The position numbers were made by a program, and so were the translations under genes. Below the pieces are notes generated by a model. The model did no database searches. It worked only from the letters and a program-made list of their open reading frames with translations, and was not told the origin of the DNA. DNA of 64,000 nt from Neotamlana laminarinivorans. GTDB taxonomy: Bacteria > Bacteroidota > Bacteroidia > Flavobacteriales > Flavobacteriaceae. The first letter of the stretch is position 1; the number at the start of each line of letters is the position of its first letter. Shown here in pieces: positions 1-9,067 of the stretch. The stretch spans positions 496,001 through 560,000 of the forward strand of contig NZ_JAJAPW010000002.1 in the NCBI RefSeq assembly GCF_020523925.1, read 5' to 3'.

Positions 1-13
1 AATTAAGTAGAAT

Positions 14-54
14 AAAAAAGGTCGAGATGTTTTAGAGCATCTCGACCTTTTTTA
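14..54. terminator. Bidirectional intrinsic terminator
   Basis: A 10-bp perfect stem (GGTCGAGATG at 20-29 with CATCTCGACC at 38-47) has an 8-nt loop and is flanked by A and T runs, so it can end transcription in both directions. It ends the minus-strand gene at 73-447 and probably a plus-strand gene lying left of the window. Confidence 0.85.
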
Positions 55-72
55 TTGATATAATTAAAATAT

Positions 73-447
73 TTAAATTTTAGATTTTATATCTTGTTTG
101 TATTTATTTAATAGCGCTTTACTCATTCCTAAGTTTGCATGCTTTTTATCTACAGCTAAATAAATAAAATACTCATTGTTCTCAGATACATCAATAAGGT
201 GTATCTGGTTGTTTAGAGAAATTAAGATATCATCAATAGAATCATCTAATCCTAATGCGCTAATTGCATTTAATTTTGCCTTAACTACTTCTAAGTTAAA
301 TGCTGATGCTAATTCAGGATCGAATTTTTTATCTACTGATAATGAAAAATAAGAAATACCACTTTTAATTTCGGTTACAGCTACAGCTATAAATCCTGGT
401 ACATTGTTTTTTAAATCTTCTCCAAATTGTTTTAAGAAATCTGACAT
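73..447 (-). CDS. Small roadblock/LC7-like protein
   Basis: A 124-residue soluble protein without signal peptide or membrane segment. The alternation of strands and helices, with the GFIAVAVTE and YFIYLAVDK strands, resembles Roadblock/LC7 (MglB-like) proteins, which usually bind small GTPases; this is a fold-level guess. An in-frame ATG lies 11 codons upstream, but a good -7 box at 478-485 overlaps it, so the start at 447 (MSDFLKQFG) is preferred. The gene stands alone, divergent from ricT, with a terminator after it. No catalytic residues are evident. Confidence 0.6.
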   Translation of the reverse strand: MSDFLKQFGEDLKNNVPGFIAVAVTEIKSGISYFSLSVDKKFDPELASAFNLEVVKAKLNAISALGLDDSIDDILISLNNQIHLIDVSENNEYFIYLAVDKKHANLGMSKALLNKYKQDIKSKI

Positions 448-477
448 TATATAATTTATTTTGGGGTTATTGAGGTG

Positions 478-485
478 CAAATTTA
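478..485 (-). promoter_or_regulatory. -7 box of the roadblock-like gene
   Basis: Read on the minus strand this is TAAATTTG, a full match to the Bacteroidota -7 consensus TAnnTTTG. It lies 31 nt upstream of the ATG at 447 and fixes that start rather than the earlier ATG. No clear -33 TTG was found. Confidence 0.55.
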
Positions 486-516
486 CTAATATAACACATA
501 ACTAACTGTGTATCTG

Positions 517-578
517 TGTAGAATTTGGTCTACAAATTTTTCATTTTCCCCTTTCCGTCATGTAGAATTTATGCTACA
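517..578. promoter_or_regulatory. Twin palindromic operator-like sites
   Basis: Two copies of TGTAG-AATTTnnn-CTACA lie at 517-534 and 561-578. Each is a perfect 5-bp dyad with an 8-nt spacer, and the copies are 44 bp apart. They sit between the divergent promoters of the roadblock-like gene and ricT. The symmetry and repetition suggest binding of a dimeric regulator; its identity is not known. Confidence 0.45.
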
Positions 579-689
579 ATTCGTTAAATTATCATTATTA
601 AGTTAAAAAACATCAATTATTAAACTACTTAAATAACAAAGAGTTTTTTTGTGCTTTTACATTAGTAATTTATCTCAATAAATAATTGT

Positions 690-697
690 TATCTTTA
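690..697 (+). promoter_or_regulatory. Probable -7 box of the ricT operon
   Basis: TATCTTTA matches TAnnTTTG at all but the last position. It lies 78 nt upstream of the ricT ATG, leaving a leader of about 70 nt. No other gene start lies between. The -33 element is not obvious. Confidence 0.35.
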
Positions 698-775
698 CAC
701 ATTAAAATTAATTACAAACCGTTATTCGTAATAATTTTTTATTATTAACGAATTCAATATATATAAAATCAATTT

Positions 776-2014
776 ATGGCTTGTACAAGCTGCTCAACAA
801 AAGACGGCCAACCTAAAGGCTGCAAAAATAATGGTACTTGCGGTACCGATAGTTGTAACAAACTAACGGTTTTCGACTGGTTATCGAATATGTCGCTTCC
901 CAACGGGGAAGAACCATTTAATTGGGTTGAGGTTCGTTATAAAAACGGAAGAAAAGAGTATTATTTAAATACCGAAAACCTAACACTAAGCATAGGCGAT
1001 ATTGTGGCAACACAAGCAAAAGCTGGTCACGATATAGGTATGGTTACCCTTACGGGGGAACTAGTGCGCATTCAAATGAAACGCAAAAAAATACCAACAG
1101 ACACTAAAGAAGCCTTAAAAATTTATAGAAAAGCTAATCAAAAAGATATTGATATTTGGCAAAAGGCAAGAGATAGAGAAGAGTCAATGAAGGTAAAAGC
1201 TCGCCAATTTGCAATAGACTTAAGATTGCAAATGAAAATTTCTGATATCGAATTTCAAGGTGATGCTAGTAAAGCCACATTTTATTATACCGCAGAAGAG
1301 CGTGTAGATTTTAGAGAGCTCATTAAAGTATTTGCTAGAGAGTTCCGTACAAGAATAGAAATGAAACAAGTAGGATTTCGCCAAGAAGCAGCCAGACTTG
1401 GAGGTATAGGCTCATGTGGTCGCGAATTATGTTGCTCTACATGGCTAACCGATTTTCGTTCTGTAAGCACATCAGCGGCACGTTATCAGCAATTATCCTT
1501 AAACCCGCAGAAGCTTGCAGGACAGTGTGGTAAGCTTAAATGTTGTTTGAATTATGAGTTAGATACCTATTTAGATGCTTTAAAAGATTTTCCTAAGGTT
1601 GAAACTAAAATTCAAACCGAAAAAGGTACAGCCGTTTGCCAAAAAACAGATATTTTTAAAGGGCATATGTGGTATGCCTATGAAGGCGAATGGATGAATT
1701 GGCATAAAATAACCACAGAACAAGCCAACGAAATTATAGAGCTAAATAAAAAAAACAAAAAAATTGCTAGTCTTGAAGAGTATGCTAATGATGTGTTAGA
1801 AGAAACTAAAACCAACTTCGAGAATGTTGTTGGGCAAGATAGCTTAACACGTTTCGATAATCCAAAACGTCCTAGAAAACGTAAAAATAACAGAAGCAAG
1901 CAACAAAATACTCAAAGCAAAAATAACGGTAATAATCGTAACCGTAATACCAACAAGAATAATAATAAACGAAGAAAACCTCAAAGACAAAAATCTAATA
2001 ATGGCCCAAAGTAA
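776..2014 (+). CDS. ricT: RicT/YaaT-type PSP1-domain regulatory iron-sulfur protein
   Basis: A 412-residue homolog of Bacillus YaaT (RicT), whose family assists RNA processing and bears Fe-S clusters. An N-terminal Cys-rich stretch (C3, C6, C16, C22, C27) precedes the PSP1 core, and the conserved Cys cluster reads GSCGRELCC (C214, C219, C220) and GQCGKLKCC (C251, C256, C257). From about residue 365 the tail is low-complexity Asn/Lys/Arg, long compared with the roughly 275-residue Firmicutes protein and plausibly RNA-binding. The stop overlaps gldH by 14 nt, and ricT-gldH-PBP1A is a familiar Bacteroidota gene order. The exact role in Bacteroidota is not established. Confidence 0.88.
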   Translation: MACTSCSTKDGQPKGCKNNGTCGTDSCNKLTVFDWLSNMSLPNGEEPFNWVEVRYKNGRKEYYLNTENLTLSIGDIVATQAKAGHDIGMVTLTGELVRIQMKRKKIPTDTKEALKIYRKANQKDIDIWQKARDREESMKVKARQFAIDLRLQMKISDIEFQGDASKATFYYTAEERVDFRELIKVFAREFRTRIEMKQVGFRQEAARLGGIGSCGRELCCSTWLTDFRSVSTSAARYQQLSLNPQKLAGQCGKLKCCLNYELDTYLDALKDFPKVETKIQTEKGTAVCQKTDIFKGHMWYAYEGEWMNWHKITTEQANEIIELNKKNKKIASLEEYANDVLEETKTNFENVVGQDSLTRFDNPKRPRKRKNNRSKQQNTQSKNNGNNRNRNTNKNNNKRRKPQRQKSNNGPK

Positions 2015-2501
2015 AGTTGTTTTATTATTGTTATTAGCTGGGTTTTTAAGTGCAGTGTCTTGCGACTCTAATCGTGTTTACGACACATATAAGTCTATAC
2101 CAAATAAATGGCATAAAGATTCTGTAGTTAGTTTTAATATTTCACCACCAGATTCTACAAACGCTTATAATTTGTTTGTTAATTTGCGTAACACAAACGA
2201 TTATAGATTCAATAATTTATTTTTAATAGTAGAAATGCAATTTCCTCATGGAAAAACCATAAAAGATACTTTAGAGTATAGAATGGCAGACCCAACCGGA
2301 AAACTTTTAGGTACTGGTTACACCGATGTAAAAGAAAATAAATTGTGGTATAAAGAGGGTGTTATTTTTAACGAATCAGGTACCTATACCGTAAATATTC
2401 AACACGCTATGCGCGAAAATGGAAAAGCCAATGGTGTGGTAGAACTTACTGGAGTTACCGATGTAGGTTTTAGGATAGAGAATAAAACAAATAATAATTA
2501 A
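2001..2501 (+). CDS. gldH: Gliding motility lipoprotein GldH
   Basis: A 166-residue lipoprotein: hydrophobic signal (residues 5-20) ending in a lipobox, SAVSC, with the acylated Cys at 22. The body is a beta-rich domain with the features typical of GldH (DSVVSFNI near the start, NLFLIVEMQFPHG in the middle). GldH is needed for flavobacterial gliding and for T9SS-dependent secretion, acting at the envelope. It overlaps the ricT end in another frame, so the two are probably translated together. Its presence agrees with the T9SS sorting signal on the protease at 9068-12970. Confidence 0.85.
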   Translation: MAQSKVVLLLLLAGFLSAVSCDSNRVYDTYKSIPNKWHKDSVVSFNISPPDSTNAYNLFVNLRNTNDYRFNNLFLIVEMQFPHGKTIKDTLEYRMADPTGKLLGTGYTDVKENKLWYKEGVIFNESGTYTVNIQHAMRENGKANGVVELTGVTDVGFRIENKTNNN

Positions 2502-2535
2502 TAGCGTTCAATAAAGGACAGGTTTTAGTAAAGTT

Positions 2536-4872
2536 ATGGCTAAAGTTAAAAAACAAGAAAAAGAAACACAAAGCTTAGCAAAATACATCCGTTGGTTTTG
2601 GTGGATGTTTTTAAGTGGTATTTTAGCAGTTGTGTTAGTGTTTTTATTAGCATCTTGGGGTGCTTTTGGCGAAATGCCAGACCATACCGTTCTAGAAAAC
2701 CCTAAAACAAATTTAGCAACAGAAATTATTTCTTCCGACGGAAAAACCCTTGGTAAGTTTTATTTTGATGATAACCGTACTCCTGTAGGTTATAACGAAT
2801 TACCACAACAATTAGTTGATGCTTTAGTAGCCACAGAAGATGCTCGTTTTTACGACCATTCTGGTATAGATGGACGTGGTACCTTGCGAGCCGTAGTAAA
2901 ATTAGGTGCAGGAGGAGGCGCAAGTACTATTTCACAACAATTAGCAAAGCAATTATTTCACGGCGAAGGCTCTAAAAATATAATTGAGCGTGTATTGCAA
3001 AAGGCTAAAGAATGGATTATTGCTATTCGTTTAGAACGACAATACACAAAAGAAGAAATTATAGCTCAATATTTTAATATTTACGATTTTGGTAATAATG
3101 CCGATGGTATACGTAGTGCATCTAGAATTTATTTTAATAAAGAACCAAACGAGCTAGATTTAAAAGAATCGGCTATGTTGGTAGGCATGTTTAAAAATTC
3201 CTCACTATACAATCCGCGTCGAAATCCAGTAGGTGTAAAAAATCGTCGTAACGTTGTGTTAGCACAAATGCACAAATACGATTTTATTACAGAAACCGTA
3301 AAAGATTCTCTACAGCAAACCGAATTAGATTTAGATTATACTCCAGAAACACATAGCCAAGGCATTGCAACTTATTTTAGAGAGTATTTAAGAGATTTCA
3401 TGAAGCAATGGATTAAAGATAATCCAAAGCCAGATGGTGAAAAATGGAGTTTGTACAACGATGGACTAAAAATTTATACCACCATAGATTCTAGAATGCA
3501 AAAGCATGCCGAAAATGCTGTAGCACAACACATGCCAAGGTTACAAGCAGAATTTTTTAATCAAAATACACCCGATAGAAACCCAACAGCACCTTTTTTA
3601 GATTTAGATAATGATGAAATTACAAAATTATTAAAAGGATCAATGAGGCGTTCAGAGCGGTGGAGGCATATGAAATACGATTTAAAAAAATCGAATAAAG
3701 AGATAGAGGATTCTTTTTATAAACCAACTCAAATGGAAGTTTTTGCTTGGGTAGATGGAAAACCTAGCGAAATAGATACCATTATGAAGCCAATTGATTC
3801 TATGCGTTACTACAAATCATTTTTACGCACAGGAATGATGTCTATGGATCCGCATACGGGCCATGTAAAAGCATGGGTTGGAGGTATGAATTATAAACAC
3901 TTTCAGTATGATATGGTAAAGCAAGGTAAACGTCAAATAGGCTCAACCTTTAAGCCTTTTGTTTATACTGCAGCTATAGATCAATTACATTATTCGCCTT
4001 GCGATGAGTTCCCAGATGTACCGTATTGTATTGAAGCTAATAAATATGGTAATCCAGAAGAATGGTGTCCAAAAAACTCTACGCCAGATTATGGAGGCAC
4101 AAGATCTTTAAAAAATGCTTTAGCAAATTCGGTTAATACAATTACGGCTCGACTTATAGATAAGGTTGGCCCACAAACAGTTGTAGATTTAGCGCAGAAA
4201 TTAGGAATACAGTCCGATATACCAGCTGTTCCTTCAATTGCTCTAGGAACACCGGATATTAGTGTTTACGAAATGGTAGGAGCATATTCAACCTTTGCAA
4301 ATCAGGGAGTTTATACAAAACCAGTTATGGTAACAACTATTGAAGATAAAAATGGAACCATATTATATCAGTTTAAACCAGAAACACGAGATGTTTTAAG
4401 TGAGGAAACCGCTTACGTAACTGTTAAATTAATGGAAGGTGTAACTCAAGGAGGATCGGGTACACGTTTAAGACACAAATGGGCCAACAGTGCTGTTTAT
4501 AAAGAGGTTATTACAGGTTATCCCTATGGTTTAGAAAATCCAATAGCAGGTAAAACAGGTACTACTCAAAACCAAAGTGATGGATGGTTTATGGGTATGG
4601 TACCAAATTTAGTAACAGGTGTTTGGGTTGGAGCCGAAGATAGATCAGCTCATTTTAAAAGTATTACTTATGGCCAAGGAGCTACTATGGCCTTACCTAT
4701 TTGGGGGCTTTATATGAAAAATTGTTACGCCGATGAAAACTTGAATGTTAGTAAAGCTGATTTTGTTGCTCCAAAAGAGTTAACTATAAACATTGATTGT
4801 TCTGTAAACGATGACCATGAATCTGACGATATACCAAGTACAGATGAAGGGCTAGATGATTTAGATTTTTAA
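2536..4872 (+). CDS. Penicillin-binding protein 1A (bifunctional peptidoglycan synthase)
   Basis: A class A PBP of 778 residues that polymerises and cross-links peptidoglycan on the outer face of the inner membrane. One membrane helix spans about 20-42. The GT51 transglycosylase follows: EDARFYDHSG with catalytic Glu101, GASTISQQLAKQLF at 128-141, and the REYTKEEI-like region near 168. The transpeptidase has S470-TFK (SxxK), S532-VN and K673-TG. The C-terminal 40 residues are acidic. It is the third gene of the ricT-gldH unit, 34 nt after gldH, and its stop overlaps the stop of the convergent acetoacetyl-CoA synthetase gene by 4 nt, leaving no space for a separate terminator. Confidence 0.93.
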   Translation: MAKVKKQEKETQSLAKYIRWFWWMFLSGILAVVLVFLLASWGAFGEMPDHTVLENPKTNLATEIISSDGKTLGKFYFDDNRTPVGYNELPQQLVDALVATEDARFYDHSGIDGRGTLRAVVKLGAGGGASTISQQLAKQLFHGEGSKNIIERVLQKAKEWIIAIRLERQYTKEEIIAQYFNIYDFGNNADGIRSASRIYFNKEPNELDLKESAMLVGMFKNSSLYNPRRNPVGVKNRRNVVLAQMHKYDFITETVKDSLQQTELDLDYTPETHSQGIATYFREYLRDFMKQWIKDNPKPDGEKWSLYNDGLKIYTTIDSRMQKHAENAVAQHMPRLQAEFFNQNTPDRNPTAPFLDLDNDEITKLLKGSMRRSERWRHMKYDLKKSNKEIEDSFYKPTQMEVFAWVDGKPSEIDTIMKPIDSMRYYKSFLRTGMMSMDPHTGHVKAWVGGMNYKHFQYDMVKQGKRQIGSTFKPFVYTAAIDQLHYSPCDEFPDVPYCIEANKYGNPEEWCPKNSTPDYGGTRSLKNALANSVNTITARLIDKVGPQTVVDLAQKLGIQSDIPAVPSIALGTPDISVYEMVGAYSTFANQGVYTKPVMVTTIEDKNGTILYQFKPETRDVLSEETAYVTVKLMEGVTQGGSGTRLRHKWANSAVYKEVITGYPYGLENPIAGKTGTTQNQSDGWFMGMVPNLVTGVWVGAEDRSAHFKSITYGQGATMALPIWGLYMKNCYADENLNVSKADFVAPKELTINIDCSVNDDHESDDIPSTDEGLDDLDF

Positions 4873-6830
4873 TTAATAGTTTTTGCAAAATCAATAAAAA
4901 AATTAACCGATTCAGGGTTTTTCATAGCATCCATATTTATGCTTTTTTCTAAAGGTATTTTAAACAGAACTTTTTTTATTGGAGCTTCCATTTTCTTACC
5001 ACTAATGGTATAAGGAATATCTGGAACTTCAACAATATCGTCTGGAACATGTCGGGGTGAATATTCGGTTTTAAGTACATGATTTATTTGTGCTTTTAAA
5101 TTATCATTTAAAGCTTCATTGGTTTTCATTTTTACAAAAAGTGGCATGTAGTGGTTGCCGCCTTCAAGCTCTAAATTAACAATTAAAGCATCTTCAATTT
5201 CGGTTATCTTGTCAATGGCTCGGTAAATTTCGGCAGTACCAATTCTAATACCATGTCTGTTTAATGTAGCATCAGATCTTCCATAAATAACTAACCCTTC
5301 GGTTTCAGAATTAATTTTTATAAAATCGCCGTGTCTCCATTTTCCAGGGTAATTTTCAAAATAGCTTGCTTTGTAACGTTTGTTTTCGGCATCATTCCAA
5401 AAATAGATAGGCATTGAGGGCATAGGTTTATCAATCACCATTTCTCCTAATTCATCTTCAACTGTTTCAGCTAGACTATTATATGCAAAAAGTGAAACGC
5501 CTAAAGCCCTACATTGTATTTCGCCTGTGTGAACAGGATAATCTAAACAGCCACCAACAAAAGCGGTACAAACATCGGTTCCACCAGCCATAGAGCATAG
5601 CCAAACATCGTTTTTAATGTGTTTATATACATATTTAAAAGCATCAGGTGGTAAAGGTGCTCCTGTAGAGCTTATTGAACGAATAGAGGATAGACTATTA
5701 GTGTTTTTTGGCGATATGTTATGTTTCATGCTCGCTATTAAAAAGGGGGCACTTGTACCAAAGTGATTTATGTTAACCTTATCGGAAAAATTCCAAAGTG
5801 CATTTAAATTAGGGTAGGTTGGTGAGCCGTCATATAAAACCATTGTTGCTCCCATGAGTAATGATGCTTGCAAGAAATTCCACATCATCCAGCCGGTTGT
5901 AGAAAACCAAAAGTAATTCTCGTTTGGTTTTACATCGTTGTGAAAAGCCATATACTTGTAATGTTCTAGTAAAATGCCTCCAGTGCTATGTACAATTGGT
6001 TTTGGTAGGCCGGTGGTACCAGATGAGTATAAAACCCAAATAGGATCGTTAAATTCTACTGGAACAAACTCTAGAGGTTCTTGTTTGTTGCTCCATAATG
6101 TATTAATATCTATATAATGCTCTGGAAAAGCTTCCGTTTCATTTATGTAATTATGTATTAAGACTTTTTCAATGGAAGGTAATGATGTAACTATTTTGTT
6201 TACTACGCTTGTTTTGTTAAAAGGTTTACCGTTATAATAATAACCGTTTACTGCAATTATAACTTTTGGTTTAATTTGCGAAAAGCGATCTATAACACTG
6301 TCTACTCCAAAATCAGGCGAAGTGCTAGACCAAATTGCTCCTAATGAATTTACAGCCAGAAAACTAATAGTGGCCTCGGGTGTATTGGGTAAAAATGCAA
6401 CTACACAATCACCTTTTTTAACACCAATAGTTTTTAGGTAATGTGCCATGGCCGATACTTTTTGTTTTAATTCTAACCAATTTAATTTCTTTATTTCACC
6501 AGATTCATTACCAAAAATTATAGCAGTTTTATTTGCTTTATAGTTTTTGAATATATGCTCAGTATAATTTAAAGTTGCACCTTCAAACCATTTAACTCCT
6601 GGCATTTCAGAGCCAGATATTATGTTTTTATATGGTGAATGAAATGTTATATTAAAATATTGAATTAGGCTTTCCCAAAAGTCTTCTATGTGGGTTGTAG
6701 ACCATTGCCATAAACTTTGATAAGAATTGAATTTTATATTGTAACGTGCTAACAACCAGTTTTTATAGTTGTTTAAAATACTGTTGTTTTTTTCAATTTT
6801 GGATGGCGACCATAACGGATTTAAAGGCAT
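4869..6830 (-). CDS. Acetoacetate-CoA ligase (acetoacetyl-CoA synthetase)
   Basis: A 653-residue adenylate-forming enzyme that activates acetoacetate to acetoacetyl-CoA with ATP, feeding ketone bodies or polymer breakdown products into central metabolism. It has the acetyl-CoA synthetase N-terminal segment (about 35-95), the phosphate-binding loop YSSGTTGLPKP at 268-278, the hinge motif GRSDATLNRHGIRIG near 535 and the C-terminal catalytic Lys in SGKKMEAPIKK. The N-terminal WSPS start and the length fit acetoacetyl-CoA synthetase better than acetyl-CoA synthetase (which has a different substrate pocket); the exact acid was inferred from overall resemblance. It stands alone on this strand. Confidence 0.85.
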   Translation of the reverse strand: MPLNPLWSPSKIEKNNSILNNYKNWLLARYNIKFNSYQSLWQWSTTHIEDFWESLIQYFNITFHSPYKNIISGSEMPGVKWFEGATLNYTEHIFKNYKANKTAIIFGNESGEIKKLNWLELKQKVSAMAHYLKTIGVKKGDCVVAFLPNTPEATISFLAVNSLGAIWSSTSPDFGVDSVIDRFSQIKPKVIIAVNGYYYNGKPFNKTSVVNKIVTSLPSIEKVLIHNYINETEAFPEHYIDINTLWSNKQEPLEFVPVEFNDPIWVLYSSGTTGLPKPIVHSTGGILLEHYKYMAFHNDVKPNENYFWFSTTGWMMWNFLQASLLMGATMVLYDGSPTYPNLNALWNFSDKVNINHFGTSAPFLIASMKHNISPKNTNSLSSIRSISSTGAPLPPDAFKYVYKHIKNDVWLCSMAGGTDVCTAFVGGCLDYPVHTGEIQCRALGVSLFAYNSLAETVEDELGEMVIDKPMPSMPIYFWNDAENKRYKASYFENYPGKWRHGDFIKINSETEGLVIYGRSDATLNRHGIRIGTAEIYRAIDKITEIEDALIVNLELEGGNHYMPLFVKMKTNEALNDNLKAQINHVLKTEYSPRHVPDDIVEVPDIPYTISGKKMEAPIKKVLFKIPLEKSINMDAMKNPESVNFFIDFAKTIN

Positions 6831-6993
6831 AGTTTAGTGGTTTTTATTACTTATTTTAGAGCCCTTTAAATATATGAAATGTTAAAAAATAATGCATTTC
6901 ATCGAAATAATATGTTTTTAAGCGATTTATTTTAAAAACTCTTATATATTTGAATTGTCCAAATTAACCAAATCGTTTTAAATAGATTGTCCC

Positions 6994-7074
6994 AAATCTA
7001 CCAAAAACTTAACCAAAAATGTAGAGTGAAATCTACCAAAATTTTTAACCTATGAATGTTGCATCAAATCTACC
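6994..7074. repeat. Three spaced copies of AAATCTACC
   Basis: AAATCTACC occurs at 6994-7002, 7029-7037 and 7066-7074. The first two units extend as AAATCTACCAAAA, then AACC, with period 35-37 bp. The middle one forms a dyad with a preceding TGTAGA (7019-7024). They lie in the 344-bp gap (6831-7174) between the ends of two minus-strand genes. Whether they are binding sites or the decayed edge of an element cannot be told from this window. Confidence 0.4.
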
Positions 7075-7180
7075 TGAACAACCTACTTTAATTGAAAGCA
7101 AATTCAAGGAAACTGTTAGAAAAAACATTCAGTTTTTAAAAAGTTTGCTTTATCTAACCAAGAAGATATTCATGCTATAA
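7052..7180 (+). CDS. Possible 42-residue ORF, doubtful or remnant
   Basis: An ATG-initiated frame of 42 codons begins MNVASNLPEQ and ends KKIFML. It overlaps the last codon of the ABC ATPase gene on the other strand. The composition is protein-like rather than random AT-rich sequence, but no family is recognised, no -7 box lies just upstream, and it could be the decayed start of a lost gene. It is the only coding possibility found in the 6831-7174 gap. Confidence 0.2.
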   Translation: MNVASNLPEQPTLIESKFKETVRKNIQFLKSLLYLTKKIFML

Positions 7181-8848
7181 TCCTTTGGGTATAGCATGAA
7201 TAAGCTTTTTAGTATATTCTTTTTTTGGATTGCTATAAATAGCATCAGCATCATCTAATTCTTCAATTTTACCTTTATTCATTACCAATAACTGGTCACT
7301 CATATATTTTACTACGGCTAAATCGTGGGATATAAAAATATAGGTAAAGCCAAAAGCTTCTTTTAATTCATTTAACAAGTTTAACACTTGGGCTTGAACC
7401 GAAATATCTAATGCCGATACAGATTCGTCGCAAACTATAAGTTTTGGTTGTAACGCAATAGTTCTGGCAATGCCTATGCGTTGGCGTTGGCCTCCAGAAA
7501 ACTCATGCGGATATCTATTAAAATAATCTTCACTTAGGCCTACACGGTTTAAAATATCGATAGTTTTTTCTTTTCGTTCATCTTCAGAATTATATAATTT
7601 ATGAACTCTCATAGGTTCCATAATAGCTTCTCCTACTGGAATTCTTGGGTTTAACGACGAATAAGGGTCTTGAAATATAATTTGAATTTCTTTTCTTAAT
7701 CTCTTTATTTCATAAGTCTTAAGTTTTGTAATATCTTCCCCTTTGTATAAAATTTTTCCAGCAGTGGCTTTATCTAACTGTAAAATAGCATTACCTAAGG
7801 TGCTTTTTCCGCAGCCGGACTCTCCAACTAAGCCAAGTGTTTCGCCTTCATATAATTTAAAACTAACGTTGTTGACTGCTTTAAAAGTTTCTGGTTTACT
7901 AAACCAGCCACCTTTATTAAAATATTCTTTTTCAATATTAACAATTTCTAAAATAGGAGGTTTGCTATATATTTTTTTGTGATTTTTTTTGCGTTGTTCT
8001 TTTGTTATTATTTCTGTTTTAGGTGTATTGTTTAAAAAATCTTGAATTGTTGGTAACACTTTTAAACGGGAATCGAGTGATGGTCTAGAATTTATTAAAG
8101 CCTTCGTGTATAGGTGTTTAGGTTCTCTAAAAATAGTTTGCGCCCGACCTTGTTCTACAATTTCACCTTTATACATTACTAATATTCTATTAGCTATTTC
8201 TGAGATAAGTGATAAATCGTGTGTAATGAAAATAACACTCATTTTAGTATCAGACTGAATGGATTTTAATAGTTTTATTATGTCTTGTTGTACTGTAACA
8301 TCTAGAGCAGTTGTGGGCTCGTCTGCAATTAAAATGTCGGGTTTACAGGCTATTGCCATTGCAATCATTACACGTTGCTTTTGGCCGCCTGAAATTTCGT
8401 GTGGATAGGCATTATAAACACGTTCGGGATTGGGAAGTTTAACTTTTTCGAATAGTGATATAATTTCTTGTTTAGCCTTAGATTTTTCTATTATTAAATG
8501 TTGTGAAATTATTTCTTGTACTTGTTCTCCACAAGTTAATGATGGATTCAAAGAACTCATGGGTTCTTGAAAAATCATGGCTATTTTGTTACCTCTTATT
8601 TTTTGAAATTCTTTTGATTGTAATTGGGTTAAATCTTGGTTATTGAAAATTATTGATCCAGAGTTAATTTTTGATATTTTCTTTGGTAATAATCCTAATA
8701 TCGCCAAAGATGAAACTGATTTACCTGAACCCGATTCGCCAACAATACCTAATATTTCGTTTTCATAAAGATTGTATGAAATATTTTTAATTATTGTTCT
8801 ACTAACTATAGAAATAGATAAATTTTTTACTTCTAATATTTTTAGCAT
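7175..8848 (-). CDS. Fused double ABC ATPase of the peptide transporter type
   Basis: Two complete ABC ATPase domains are joined in 557 residues, equivalent to DppD plus DppF or YejF of enterobacteria. Domain 1 has Walker A GESGSGKS at 37-44, signature SGGQKQRV at 153-160 and Walker B ILIADEP; domain 2 has GESGCGKS at 342-349, signature SGGQRQRIG and Walker B LIVCDES. Domain 1 ends with the segment seen in oligopeptide transporters ([13 protein letters not shown]). The proteins energise uptake of peptides through inner-membrane permeases, but no permease or binding protein lies next to it, so the substrate is unknown and partners must be encoded elsewhere. Confidence 0.87.
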   Translation of the reverse strand: MLKILEVKNLSISIVSRTIIKNISYNLYENEILGIVGESGSGKSVSSLAILGLLPKKISKINSGSIIFNNQDLTQLQSKEFQKIRGNKIAMIFQEPMSSLNPSLTCGEQVQEIISQHLIIEKSKAKQEIISLFEKVKLPNPERVYNAYPHEISGGQKQRVMIAMAIACKPDILIADEPTTALDVTVQQDIIKLLKSIQSDTKMSVIFITHDLSLISEIANRILVMYKGEIVEQGRAQTIFREPKHLYTKALINSRPSLDSRLKVLPTIQDFLNNTPKTEIITKEQRKKNHKKIYSKPPILEIVNIEKEYFNKGGWFSKPETFKAVNNVSFKLYEGETLGLVGESGCGKSTLGNAILQLDKATAGKILYKGEDITKLKTYEIKRLRKEIQIIFQDPYSSLNPRIPVGEAIMEPMRVHKLYNSEDERKEKTIDILNRVGLSEDYFNRYPHEFSGGQRQRIGIARTIALQPKLIVCDESVSALDISVQAQVLNLLNELKEAFGFTYIFISHDLAVVKYMSDQLLVMNKGKIEELDDADAIYSNPKKEYTKKLIHAIPKGL

Positions 8849-9067
8849 AAATTCAGATATTAAATTTGATATTTTTAATTTAAGTTACGGTAAAGCCGTA
8901 AAAAATAGAGTTATTTTTATTTTTTATGTTAAAAAAATGAATTTTTTATTAAAGAAACCTCTTTAGTGTGTATTTTTTTCATTTTTATTTTGTAGGTTTA
9001 ACCATCTTTTTTTGTAGTAAAAATAAAACAAAACAAGTGTTGGTATTAATCAAAATCATATTAAGAG

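Noticed and set aside
1285-1470. Open frame on the minus strand inside ricT
   Set aside because: It is antisense to a well-conserved gene, with no promoter and composition of a shadow frame.
6994-7074. CRISPR array
   Set aside because: Units of 9-13 bp are too short and degenerate and no cas genes are near.
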